A stretch of 64,000 nt of DNA from Saxidomus purpurata (taxonomy: Eukaryota; Mollusca; Bivalvia; Venerida; Veneridae), in the NCBI GenBank assembly GCA_022818135.1, contig JAFMSR010000017.1, positions 3,157,333 through 3,221,332 on the forward strand. The letters run 5' to 3'. The position numbers and the translations under genes were made by a program. The first letter of the stretch is position 1. Each line of letters opens with the position of its first letter. This document shows, one piece after another, positions 1 through 12,200 of this stretch. The notes under the pieces were generated by a model. The model was not told the origin of the DNA. It saw only the letters and a program-made list of their open reading frames with translations, and searched no databases.

Positions 1-3000
1 CATCTAGCATTTCCATTTTAAAGAAATAAAATCCACAGATTTTGCAGTTCCCACATAGTCTCAATCAAATTTATTAAAAATCCACAAAATTTCATACCCA
101 TGAATTTATATGCATTCACAGTATTCAAATATATAATCACTGCTTGTCAAGCTCGGCCATAGATCATAATCCTTTTAATTCCCTGACATCCTTTTGCCCT
201 CTTTATTTTTTATTATTTTATTCTTTTAACCAGTCACTTAACTTGACCTGTACATATTGTGAATATTCACAGAATGTTATAGATTTGAAGGTAATATTTA
301 ATCTTGTACTGTAAAATTTGCACAGAGCTTTTATGAGGTATTTCCAGGTGACATAACTCTGTTTGGTTATCAAGCAAACATAAATGTTGTATTGTAATGC
401 AGTAAACTTTCCCCTCCATTTTTCTAAAATGGACTAGTCCATCATTTAGTTTGGACAGTACCATTGATTGTTTAGAGTGGTGTCAACTGAAAATTTACAG
501 TAGGTATAGCAAACAGTGCAGATCATGATTCGACCTGATCATGATCTACACTGGCTGTATGCAAGGGCAGAATGACTTACTGCCAACAGAGTAAGGAGTC
601 AGGAGACACCAAGGGACACAGTACTAGCAATGGTACTTAAACTGATAAAAAGTCCATGGAGCTGACAGTGGTTGATAACACAGATCTAATGTTTAGAGCA
701 ATTGCATGACTACACCTTTGTCAGTTTCTCTACCTCAGAACTCAAAGGTATCAAATTTCAAAGAATACTGTGAATTACCGATGTATGAACAGGAACTGAA
801 GATCTTGTTTACTATATTTGCTACAAAGTCTAGCATACATTTATTATTCATTACAGATGAAGACTTCTAACAAGTTTTAGCATGTCTTAGAGATGTAAAA
901 TGTAACATCAGTGAAACAGACATTTTATATGTTATCAATTTTAAAGAGCTGGTACTTTATACAAGGGATTTGATGTTGTATTTATATATCTTCTTTACCA
1001 ATTTCTCATGAAAATAAGATATTTGTTGTTGGTCTTACTAGAGTACAATATTCCCTGTCTACTTTACAATGTCATGAAGCACTCGGTAGACCCATGTGAC
1101 ACCACTGGCCTCATGTGTAATTTGCCTATTTCTTAAAATTCTGCAGAGTTGCGAAGGAAGCAGAATTTTTCACTATATCAGCCTAAATTTTCTTTGGACC
1201 AGAAATGGCGAAAGATTTGCAAATCCCATGTGAGGCCCTAGACACACAGTTTGTAACTTTCAATCCAACATGTTTATTGTGCTGGGCAAGAACTATATGA
1301 ACCATTCTATGTACTAAGCAAATCAACAGCCTGCAGAAATGGGAACGGTTTGCCCTCTTTGATAAGGGGAGCATCCTATCTTACAGAAGATAATTAAACA
1401 ACACATCTTACGTTCAGAATATTGAGCATGTGTTACATCACTTGTGGGGCCTTTTTTGTCTATCATAAAGACAGACAGGTGTTCCAAATGGAAAAAATGA
1501 GCCTGCTAAACTTACTAAAAGAAGGCTTGTTTTATCCACTTCAGTCACGGTTTGTCTTTTCTTCAAATGAGTACATTCTTCCTTAATTAAAGCAAAATGA
1601 AGAGTTAATTAATTATTCAGGGGATGTCCTAGGTTAAAGAAAGGTAATTTAACAAGAATGGTTCATTTATTGTTCCAGTTCATTTATTGTTGTACACTCA
1701 ATGGATCTAATGTTGTTTTGACAGTCGTTCTGTGTGTGTAAAACAGCTATAAAAAACCCACTTTTTTTTAGATGTTGATGGGGTATAAAGCACCATTTTC
1801 CGATATTTTTCATGGACATATTGGAAGAACTCGTGACTTGCTAGAAACAAGGAAAACTAAATACATTTAATAGATCTAGTACCAGATAAGAATTAAAAGC
1901 ATTTAGTACAAAATGTACTTCAAACATTTACAGAGCAATTCTAGTCTGGTTGCAGAGGTTGATGAATAATCATTCATTTTGACAAGACAGTAGCATGCTG
2001 CAATTTATTTACAAACATTGTATGAAATTTGTAGAATTTTAACTGCATTTGAGAACCAGCTAGTAAATATGCTTGAATAAACGCTACTTCCATAATCAAT
2101 AGGCAAACATGAATGTGTTTTTCAAAATATCTACGGTATATATTTAACCTGTGTTATAACACATCAAGTATAAGCAGATTTTGTGACTCAGACAAAAAGT
2201 TAATCAGGTGTTTTTTCTAAAATACCCTTTGGAAGAATATCAAAAAAATACCAATAACTGCAAATTATTTTAATTTCTTTAATAAGGTCAATTCAAATTT
2301 TGTGTCACTTATAAAATATAAGATGCACAGAATGATAATGTTTAACTACCAAAATGCCACAGTGATGCAACATAAGTAATAAATACGAGTTTATTTGAAT
2401 ACAAAAAGTCTGGTTTCAGCAGCATATATACATGTAGTAGCAATAGTTTTTACACAACAACATGGAATACAATGTTGTAAAACTATAAATCAGGTCAACA
2501 TTTAGAATGATTTCATTTTTGCTATTTTTCATAAATTCCCCATTTCGCTGATTCAAAATTTTCATTTTCTAAAACAATTCATTTTACAGTATACATATAG
2601 ATTTATGAATAGACTTCAGTGAATTTTAAATTCTCAAATAAGTCTGTCTGTTGGCAAATAGTGAAAATTTCATCATATGTATGATACCAAATTTACATGG
2701 TAACAGTACAGTTACTGTAGTAGAGTCACAGGAGTCTTCTTTAAGGCTGTGATATGGTTTCCAAAATAGTATATTGTAATTAACATTTTGAACTTCAACT
2801 GTGCATGTATCATAAAGTATTTGGTATTTGTGTGATAGTATGCAAAAGGAAAACAATTTCTTGGTAAAAATCCAGCACAAAATAAACTATGTATGGCATA
2901 GATTAATGTAGATAACCTTTATTTAAAGTCAGTATATTGATTTCAGGAGCTTGTGCATTCCAACTTTTCTGTAAATCTTTGTATTTGAAGCTGCTGTATT

Positions 3001-3299
3001 TTCATGCTAAGAAAATAAGATAGGCTCAAAACAGGTGTAATATTTATGTTTGGCACTTTGTTTTGACCTGTTTAGTTATCACTTCATTTTTGTGCTTCTT
3101 AGTTCAAAAGTCAGGAAATTATACTTACTGGTTGGAAAATTAATTATATTTTGGGAACATAAAATTTGCTTTGAAATAATTAATAGTTGTCACTTTATTT
3201 TACGCATGGGCAGTTTTAGAACCTAGTCTTATTACTAGAGTAAGGTGTATATACCAGCGAGTATGCACACTGTTTTAACTTCCTACACAACATTTACAG
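1..3299. other. Upstream intron or flank of DNALI1, no exon recognised
   Basis: AT-rich sequence before the first recognisable DNALI1 exon. I looked for the conserved upstream part of the protein (the stretch before IAELE in animal DNALI1) and did not find it, so this is most likely one long intron. It holds a copy of a dispersed repeat at about 396-590. No other exon, RNA gene or long ORF was seen. Confidence 0.5.
396..590 (+). repeat. Dispersed short repeat, family R1 (GTGCAGATCATGATC type)
   Basis: This stretch shares an ordered set of phrases with six other places in the window: 'aaatggactagtccatc', a 'cagtaccat' block, 'actgaaaatttac', and then 'agcaaacagtgcagatcatga' followed by a diverged inverted 'gatcatgatc' part. 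Other copies lie at about 3474-3632, 17640-17765 (- strand), 23997-24085 (- strand), 38540-38740, 56850-56930 and 61615-61765. It looks like a short non-coding interspersed element; its class is unknown. Borders are approximate. Confidence 0.6.
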
Positions 3300-3464
3300 A
3301 TAGCTGAGCTCGAAGATGAGAAGCGCGAGCTCGAGAAGAACGTAAATGAGCTCAAAGCAAAATGTGAGCAGATTGAGAAGAGAGCTCAAGAACAGAGACA
3401 AGTTGAGGAGAAGAAACACACAGAAGAAATTCAGTTCCTCAAGAGAACCAATCAACAGCTGAAG
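3300..3464 (+). CDS. DNALI1: DNALI1 penultimate coding exon
   Basis: The exon is 165 nt (55 codons, phase 0 at both ends). The acceptor is catttacag before ATAGCTGAGCTC and the donor is CTGAAG followed by gtaaga. It encodes a charged coiled coil containing the conserved RRQ/QRQVEEKKH and EEIQFLKRTNQQLK blocks. Confidence 0.93.
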
Positions 3465-5684
3465 GTAAGATTTTTAACCCTTACCCTGCTAAATTTCTAA
3501 AATGGACTGGTCCATCTTATCATTTAGACAATACCATCAATTGCTGAAAGGGGTGTTCACACTGAAAATTTACCAACTGAATAGCAAACAGTGCAGGTAA
3601 TGATCAAACTGCATGGATGTTCTGACTTTTAGGCTGTTCACAGTTACACTGAAATTAGGTAACAAGGCAGAATTTCAAGTTTTTATACCCCCAAAACGAA
3701 GTTTGGGGGGGTATATAGGAGTCACCCGGTGGTTGGTCGGTCGGTTGGTCGGTCGGTCGGTCTGTTGCATTTTCCTTGTCCGAGGCAAACTTGAAAACTA
3801 CTTGTTGGAATTCAAACAACTTCATACAATGATCAAGCACATTGAGAGGAAGTGCAGGCACAAGAACTATATCTCCATCTTGACTAATTACAGAGTTATT
3901 GCCCTTTGTTAGTTTTCCTTGTCCGGACATAACTTGAAAACTACTGGTTGGAATTCAATAAAACTTCATACAATGGTCAAGCACATTGAGAGGAAGGCAG
4001 TGCAGAAGAACCATAACCCATCTTGACTAATTACAGAGTTATGCCCTTTGTTACTTTTCCTTGTCCGGACATAACTTGAAAACTATTGGTTGGAATTCAA
4101 TACAATTTCATACAGGGATGAAGCACAATGAGAGGAAGGCAGTGTACAAGAACCATAACTCTATCTAGAGTATTTTCAGAGTTATTGCCCTTTGTTATTT
4201 TTCTTCTCCAGAGTATTTCTTGAAAACTACTGGTTGGAATTCAATATAACCTCATACAATGGTCAAGTACATTGAGAGGAAGTGCAGTGCACAAGAACCA
4301 TAACTCCATCTTGTTCATTACAGAGTTATTGCCCTTTGTTACTTTTCCTTGTCCGGACATAATTTGAAAAGTACTAGTTGGAATTCAAAACAACTTCATA
4401 CAATGGTCAAGCACAATGAGAGGAAGTGCAGGCACAGGAACCATAACTCAATCTTGACTCATTACAGAGTTATTGCCCTTTGTTACTTTTCCTTGTCCGG
4501 AGCATTGTTCGAAAACTTCTGGTTGGAATTCATTACAACTTCATAAAATGGTCAAGCACAATGACAGGAAGTGCAGTGCGAAAGAACAATAACTCTATCT
4601 TGACTCATTTCAGAGTTATTGCCCCTTTGTTACTTTTACTTGTCCGGAGCATTATTCGAAAACTTTTGGTTGGAATTCAATACAACTTCATACAATGATG
4701 AAGCACAATGAGAGGAAGTGCAGTGTACACGAACCATAACTCTATCTTGACAAATTACAGAGTTATTGCCAAGAACAATATCTCTTTTTAGTTTGTTTGC
4801 AAGGTATTCTGTTACTACGAACTTTCTCAGTTTATAAAGCAGTCTTTTGGGGGTATTAATCACATTTAGTGATAGCTCTAGTTTTAAAAAGTTAGGTATC
4901 CTAACAGGTGACTAGACACATATTATTGCGAGTGTCCAGGTATGCCAACTACGAAATGACAGCTCAGTTATTTCTTTTTGCATTTGCTGATTTTGTCACA
5001 TGGCAGGTGAAAGAAACTGACCAACATTTAACTTACCAGTCTAAATATTAACAACAGTCATGGTACTATTTATATTGAACAATTTGTTGCGATTCAGACT
5101 GAAATACTGTCAACGGTAAGTTGGCACACAGGCAGTTACTGTTGTAAAAACACAAACATCTCAAAATGTGGCTTTGCTTTTGTGAACTTACCAGTGAAAC
5201 ACCTGTATTTTTAGTCCCAAATATGAAAATTGCTTTTTCTTAAAATCTCCCATCGAAAAAATGTAAAGTTACTAAGCTGTTACAAGATGACACAATTTCC
5301 AGTACACAGCGTGTCAGTTCTTATTGTTTTTCACCAGATTTCACTGTACTGAATGTTTTTTCTTTCAAAAAGGAATTCTCTTTTTAGCAAGACACTGTGG
5401 TGTCTATCGAAAAAGTCACATGACTGACATAGGGCACCAGAATTTTCCTTAGTTTTGTTCTACAAGCCTGAGAGTGTTCTTGTTGTTTTTGAATTCTGTT
5501 GCTTATTCAGAAACAGAGGAAAAAAACAAAACATAAATGGATCTAACAGTATTTACTTCTGTAAAACAAAGCTCAGTTGTTTGTTAATATGTAAACCTAG
5601 AATCAAAGTACTACTGTGCTGTGATGTTTTTCTTTCTTTCCTTTTCAGACCCAGCTTGAAGGAATTATTGCACCCAAGAAATAA
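3300..5684 (+). CDS. DNALI1: Axonemal dynein light intermediate polypeptide 1, last two coding exons (gene starts before the window)
   Basis: The protein is the p28-type light chain of axonemal inner-arm dyneins, acting in motile cilia and sperm flagella. Two exons are visible: 3300-3464 and 5649-5684. Joined in phase 0 they encode a 66-residue C-terminus that begins IAELEDEKRELEKNVNELK and ends in FLKRTNQQLK then TQLEGIIAPKK and a TAA stop. The end of the human protein is almost the same (FLKRTNQQLKAQLEGIIAPKK), which fixes the identity. The segment is highly charged, heptad-like coiled coil, as expected for the region that binds the dynein heavy chain. The 2.2-kb intron between the exons is filled with a tandem-repeat element. 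The amino-terminal two thirds of the gene lie outside the window or in unrecognised exons further upstream. Confidence 0.93.
3474..3632 (+). repeat. Dispersed short repeat, family R1
   Basis: Begins 'accctgctaaatttctaaaa', continues 'tggactggtccatc' and the 'agcaaacagtgcaggtaatga' block, and lies just inside the DNALI1 intron. It is the same family as the copy at 396-590. Confidence 0.6.
3680..4884. mobile_element. Satellite-carrying mobile repeat in the DNALI1 intron (family S1)
   Basis: The left edge has a hairpin ('ataccccc' ... 'gggggggtat', 3684-3714) followed by a ggtc/ggtt microsatellite. The core is about seven tandem units of roughly 145 bp, with 'ccttgtccgg' phrases at about 3772, 3916, 4068, 4205, 4346, 4490 and 4636. 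The right edge reads 'gggggtattaatcacattta' and then 'gtgatagctctagt'. A second copy in reverse orientation lies at 40188-41223. It has no coding capacity, so it is presumably a non-autonomous element mobilised by proteins encoded elsewhere. It resembles, by architecture only, the satellite-bearing 'pearl' type elements described in oysters. Confidence 0.7.
5649..5684 (+). CDS. DNALI1: DNALI1 last coding exon
   Basis: The acceptor is ccttttcag, followed by ACC CAG CTT GAA GGA ATT ATT... and the stop TAA at 5682-5684. It encodes TQLEGIIAPKK, the invariant C-terminus of the family. Confidence 0.93.
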   Translation, partial: TQLEGIIAPKK

Positions 5685-7332
5685 ACATGGCTAAAAATTA
5701 CAAACTTTTATGTCATATTCTTTTACTGTGATATTCTATTTGAATCTGAAGAAAGTGATGATATATCTGCTGATAAACAACAAGTATTGTGTCATATTTA
5801 CAGAGTAAAGTATTGTAAAGTAATCCGAGCCAAATTAACATGCAGGTTACAGTTTGTGACCATTATTTACATCAACACGTTGAATATTGCGATAGATATT
5901 TACCCCAGTATGGAAAGAACTGCTGAAATTTAACATTTAAATGCATTTGTTTTGCTTACATTTTTCTTGTACATTATTCATTATACAATGTCCTTTGTGT
6001 TAAGTTTACTGTTTAGTGAAAATGTATGGCCATTTTGTGTAAAGTAGAAAACACACATAGTATAACGTTAGCTATTTGGTGTACAGAAGAAATCATATAT
6101 TGACATTATTGTGCAAAAGTCTTAATTAAGATATGGTCTATTCAATAGTTGTTAGGAAAAGTCACCAAAAAAGTCAAGTCATTAATTTTCAGTAATGCTT
6201 TTAAACTGCAAAATACTTCTTGAGAAAGGGACATCTGCATGTTGCAGAAATGTTCATATTATGTTACAATGTATATGAAAAAACAACATTCCACATTATT
6301 AAATTTATTTTGCAAACAAATTTATCTTTTGTGTTTATTTTATGCCTCCACTATGTGGCAAGTGACTCATCCATATCTCTGCTTGTCCCTTGGTGTATCG
6401 TATACTGTTCTCCAAAGTTTCAGCTATTTTTTTCAAGGAACCATAATAGTACAGGGTTATGCCCCTTGACTTGGCTGAAATTGTCACTTGTGACACACAT
6501 TTCTTGAAAACTATTAGAGACAGAGATATGAATGTTTACGACAATATTTATCAGCAAATGCAGTTACAAACCAGTTGTGTTCCATGGACATCAAATACAG
6601 GATGGTTTATGGCCCTTGCCCACAATATTTACATCTGCTATGGACAAAGAAAGTTGTTAAAACAGGGATCTTTCTATAATTTATTGCCATACAATGTCAA
6701 ATGTAATATATATGAGAATGAAAACAGCATCTAAGAAGATACATAAAATTATCACAGAAAATACCGGCTATCAAATCTAATACAATGTACAATACAAAAT
6801 TTAAAATTATTTGTACTAGCTAGGACACTTCCATGAAATGTTACAATTTGTCTAGGTAAGCACAGATTGTCAACTCCTTGACATATATTAGGCTTCATAA
6901 TTTAGAAAACTAGAGCTGTAACTGAGGGTGATGAATACCCCCAGATGCCACCTCAACAGTCATTCTTCCCATTGAACTTCAGCTAAGGATTGCTAATAAT
7001 AGTATGAATAAACATGTCTCTGCACAACATTTGTATAAACAAATCTAATAACTTTTGTGAAGTTAAACTGATTCCAGCTGGAGGCTGCTAAGAAATTGCC
7101 CAGACAAATTTTGTCTGATTCAAACAGATGAGTCAGAGTAATTCAAATATTATAGTCCCCATATACTTACTACCTTAAGGTATCACAAACTGCCCACAAG
7201 TTAGCTGTACAGACATAGATGGCACACATATATTAAGTAAGATGTAAAAACAAACTCACACCCCCAGACTCTGGTCTTAAGCAAACTACAATACTCCAAA
7301 AGGTTTAAAACAACTGCTTAAAAATTGTTTAA
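5685..7332. other. DNALI1 3' flank
   Basis: Non-coding. The 3' UTR of DNALI1 must begin here, but I cannot choose one poly(A) signal: ATTAAA occurs near 6297 and AATAAA near 7004. The section from about 6909 starts with 'actagagctgtaac' and 'gatgaatacccccag', the edge of a satellite-type repeat related to family S1. Short ORFs in 6220-6734 show no recognisable domain. Confidence 0.45.
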
Positions 7333-7911
7333 AAATAAGAAGGCCATGATGGCCCTTTAGAGCACATCTGAGTGACATTGCTCATGAAGAAATATGTTCC
7401 GATATATTTTCATTGAATGCAAAATTAGCTCTATTGTGTTCACAAGCTTTTTCTTGAGATCTGAGATGACCCATCGCTGAACTTGGCCTAGATTTCATCA
7501 AAACACTCATTTTGACAAAGTTTCATGAAGATCCAATGAAAAATGCTGCCTTTATTGCATTCACAAGGTTTTCTTTTTGACCAGGTGACCTAGTTTTAAA
7601 CCTCTACTAATAACTAATCAAGACACTCATTCTGACAAAGTTTCATGAAGATCCACTGAAAAATGCAGCATCTAAGCATACACAAGGTTTTCCTATTATT
7701 TGACCTGGTGACCTAGTTTTTGACCTGAAATTACCCATGAAGATTATTTGAACTCTACCTAGATTTCACAAAGGCAGTCATACTGACCAGGTTTCATGAG
7801 GATCCTGTATAAAATGCAGCCTCTACTGCATACACAGGGTTTAAGTGTGGACAGACACCAGGTGATCACAATAGCTCAACATGAGCACTTTGCGCTCTGG
7901 TGAGCTAAAAA
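7333..7911. mobile_element. Non-autonomous repeat, GAGCTAAAAA family
   Basis: The left end carries the hairpin 'ggccatgatggccc' (about 7342-7355) and the right end is 'ctctggtgagctaaaaa'. Inside are about three copies of a roughly 125-bp unit containing 'tttcatgaagatcca' and 'tgacctagtttt'. The right part also holds 'gagcactttgcgctc', a further hairpin. Same family as the elements at 58467-59352 and 59773-60261. Non-coding. Confidence 0.65.
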
Positions 7912-9130
7912 CAAATGTTCACTTGTTTAAAACAACTCTTCACTTCAAATTTTCAGCAATACTGCCTTTTTTAAGATAATTGTCTGCACTTTTATAATTT
8001 ACATGTTGACCATCTTTATAACAAGTTTGAAAAAAAAACATAACAAAATGGCAGGAAATAACGTCATTTAAATCAGACATCGTAATGATGTTTCCCATAC
8101 TTTCTAGTAGATGTCCAATTACATGAAGAATACACTTAATTTTAAACTAAAATTAGAATAAAATTGAACCAAAATTAATTTAGCTGATACATAGTCCTGT
8201 CTTTAATGCACTTGTTACATTAATAGTTAATATATATATTGTCTTATTATCTAAATTGAATTGTAGATCCTCTCTGTAGCATTTTCCTGGTTTTGTTAGT
8301 ATTTTGTCTTCTGCAGTTGATATGGTCTCAATTTATGCATATAAAAACATATGAGCCAAACTGTCGGAAAATATGCCTATCATGTTTGTGGTAAGACAGA
8401 GTAAATGCATAGGTATTCAAAACAGTTCATTAAATGACCTACCCTGTACAGAATGTACAGTTGCCATTTTATAGCTCCAAATTAAATTGATTGATTATAC
8501 AAATACATTTGTATTATGCCCATAAAAGCTAAATGTATTTTGTGATGACTGAATGATAACTATTCAAGTTAGAAAGCAGACAATGAGTGTAAGACCTTAA
8601 TTACACTGTTACATGCTGGGGTGACTAGTAAACACAGTCAATCGAGATTCACATCAGCACCTTTACTTTTGAAAGAAATTCACACCAGCTTAAATGCACT
8701 TTTATCCAAATCCAGATAATTGTAAATGTATAGCACATCCTGTATAAGTAGACCATTCACATCAACAAATACACAAGTAACTTTATACTGATATAGCCTA
8801 AGATTTGAGACTTTTGATCATTACAATCCAGAAACCTTAATGTCCATCCTGAATCTCGGTTTTTAATCCATGCACTTGCATGCTCATCACAAATCTCAGT
8901 AACAATAAAATTTCTAAAATCTCAGGTTGAATCCATAAACTTAACTGCTCTTCTTGGATCTCATGTTAGAACTGCACAATGTTCTACCTAAATTCCTTGG
9001 AAATTAATGTTGTCTCCAAATGTCAAGTTAAAATCCGTACACTTACATGTTCTTCCTAAATTCCATACACTTCAATGTTACTCTGAAATCTCAGTCTTCA
9101 CTTTTCTTCATAAGTCTCAATTACAGTTTC
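7912..9130. other. Intergenic sequence and HMGCL 3' UTR
   Basis: HMGCL and DNALI1 converge here. The sequence next to 9131 must hold the HMGCL 3' UTR. One weak - strand poly(A) candidate is ATTAAA (read as tttaat at 8862-8867). No further gene was seen. Confidence 0.4.
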
Positions 9131-9235
9131 TCAAAGTGAAGATTTGGTGGCTTGTGATACCTTGGAATGTGATGGTCGACCTAGAGTCCTTGATATAAAC
9201 TGTCCTGCTTCTATCAACTTTTGAATATTTATACC
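9131..9235 (-). CDS. HMGCL: HMGCL exon 9 (last coding exon)
   Basis: The acceptor is ttttag before GGT ATA AAT ATT. The exon encodes [19 protein letters not shown] and then [15 protein letters not shown] plus TGA (9133-9131). It matches the human GVNLQKLLEAGNFI end. The last residues differ, with no Cys and no strong peroxisomal PTS1 tripeptide. Confidence 0.92.
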   Translation of the reverse strand, partial: GINIQKLIEAGQFISRTLGRPSHSKVSQATKSSL

Positions 9236-12200
9236 CTAAAAAACAACCAAAATTACATCATTGAGAGAAGAATTTAACATAAAAACAAGTACATATTCTG
9301 TTTTAGTTGCAAAACAGGAACTTTGTGAACAAGATAAAGTGTTATTGCCCAACCCACTGGTTGCAGTATTGAACGTTGCTCGAGTCTTCACTTGACTGAG
9401 GTTCAATAATAAAACCTGTGGGTTGAGCAAGCCAATAACTACATTCCTCAAAGGCACCAGAACTGGTTCATCCCATGGAAGTGACGCTGAAAGATATTCG
9501 ATGTGATCATAATTAGGCTTAGAGAAACTACCATAAACTAACCTAAACATGTACTTGAAGACTTAGTGTTAAATTTGGCCTTTCACTTCAAATACAACAG
9601 AGATGTACTGAAAATATAATGCACTCCACATTGAAATAAAATAAATTTACCCTATTTCTAAAATACTTTCCGAAATGCTTTTATAAATGTTACAAGAATG
9701 CCATTTATTGTTTATACACAGTTTAGTTTTTAAAACTCTTTTCCTACAATAAAGTCAAAATAGAAACACAAAATCACTTCATACCGTCTTTATATTTAAA
9801 CCGTGTAACATGTACACTACATCCTCTGTAGATACATTTCCGCTAGCTCCTTTGGCATATGGACATCCACCTAGACCCGCCACGGAACTATCCACAACAC
9901 TTACACCCATCTAAAATACATTCAATAATATTAACAAGATACTCAACTAATTACTGATTTGTTTCTCTAAGGCTGTACTTTATCACAATGTCAGCAGCAT
10001 ATTTACCAGCGATAATCATCATCAAGATTTTATGCTGGTTCCCAGTAACTGCCAGCAATGCTTTTATCATATCCTCTTTCGAGTTTTAGCCTTAGTACTG
10101 GTTGCCCATATGAAGAGGTTACTTATGACAAGTTTCAGAAGATAGTGCTAGATATTTAAAGTGCCTTGGTTCTAGACATTCCTGGTTCTTTCACATGCCC
10201 AGCATATACTGATACATTGGACCTAGGGTTAGGAACCCATCTGGAAGACCACTCATTATGTAAAATTTTGAGTGGAGGATCGTAAAGTTGACGCTCTACC
10301 AATAGACCACAGGCCTGCTCCCATGCTTTTTATAAACCTCAGCTTTGTTTATATGTATATAAGATACACGCTATACATCAGTTTGGTTACAAGATGCCCT
10401 GCAGGACTAATTGGTCACAACATATCAGAAGAAAATTTGATCTTATGATTTGCTACAAGCTAGCTTAGTCACATGTGTTACATGATACAAGATATACTAC
10501 ACTTAAATCCCATAATCATTTAATATGCTACAGCATATCTTGGTTACATGACAAATTTCAAGACAGCTTATGTTTTCTTTTGTCAAAACAACCAACAATC
10601 AATAAATTTTCAAACATTCTAACATGAACTCAGCAACAGATATAGGGCTTCAGGTCATAATATACCACTTACATACATGGCATCAAATGTATTTCTGCTG
10701 AAAACAAATTAAGTGGTAAAAGTTTTACAGACCTGTAAAGCAGCTAGAATATTTGCGAGTGCCTGACCATACGTATCATGGCAATGTACTGCTAACTTTT
10801 GTACAGGTACAACTTTGGATACTTCTGAGATCAATTTCTTCATTGCTCCAGGTGTCCCTACTCCTATAGTGTCACCAAGAGACACCTCATAACAACCCAT
10901 CTCATACAATGACTTAGAAACCTGACGAAGAAAGCAATGTGTCTATTTACTTTATCAATATACTAAATGATAAATTTATCTTCTCTTTCAACTGACAGGT
11001 TAAAGTCACAAACACACTAACATAACTATGTAAATCACTTAAAACACTATACAGTGGATGTAACATCATGTTACTTGTAAAGTCATAGACAAAGTGAAAC
11101 TAGAGCTATCACTGAACATTATCAAAATACTCCCATAAATGTGTCTTGTCACAAGAAATGGCTTCTCTCAATGTCCTAACCCCAATAACTACATGATTAA
11201 CTAACATATCCAAGATACACATTATGCTCAACATCTTAATAATTATGGAGAAAATTTGTCTATAGTTTCATGAAATGCTTTGACCAGACTTTCACGAAAA
11301 TCCTTCGCGAGGTTTTTGAACTATCGTCTTGACCTTTGACCCTGAAAAGTGACCTTGACCATGAGATGCAGGTTGGAAAACTGGTTCTGCACATCGTCTT
11401 GGTAAGATCAACATTTGTCGAGAGTTTCATTAAAATCACCCAAAGAGGTAAAAAGATATGGAACCATTTCAAAAACTGCCCCGATGAGATGAACATTCAC
11501 AAAACTTTCATGAGAATTTTTCACAGAATGTCTCAGATATTGAGTGAACATGAAAATCAGTGACCCTTAAGTGTGACCTTTACCTCAAGGTGTCTGGGTT
11601 GGAACATGGGTTTTGCAAGTTGTCTTGTTAAGATAAACATTTGACCAGTTCCATGAAAATCCTCCATAAGGATCAAGAGATATGGAGTGGACACGAAAAA
11701 ACAATGACCCGTAAGTGTGACATTGACCTCGAGTTGACTGGGTTGGAACATATGTCTGCATGTTGTCTTGAAAAGATGAACATTCGACCCAAGACTAAAG
11801 GGTTCAAGAGATAAGGAGCAGACATTAACAAGAGCTGTCACATGACAGCACGCTCCACTATTTGAAAGGTTGTTGGTAAAATGGGTTTTTTGTCTAAGAA
11901 CAGGAGTATTGTGTAATTGTCTATAAGAATTAAGGTCAAAGATATGAAACTTGTTCAAAGACCTTTGTAAATGTACATTACATTCAAAGCCTTACTCTGG
12001 ATTCTGTAAGCCAACTGGAGGGAGAAGGAGGGGATAATTTCAAAGAAATACATAACCTTGTAAATTTGATCATGAATAACTTTGTAACTTTTCAAAATTG
12101 ATATGTATTGAATTAAAAAAGCATGACCTGCATGCTGCATAATTATGCATGATATTTCAAAAGAAAGCCACTTCGAGTATTTCCATGTTAGTCTGGTAAA

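Noticed and set aside
3613..4863. Overlapping ORFs in the DNALI1 intron
   Set aside because: They repeat with the 145-bp satellite unit and have no domain.
9236..9550. 104-codon - strand ORF next to HMGCL exon 9
   Set aside because: It lies in an intron with clear splice sites on both sides, and no domain is visible.
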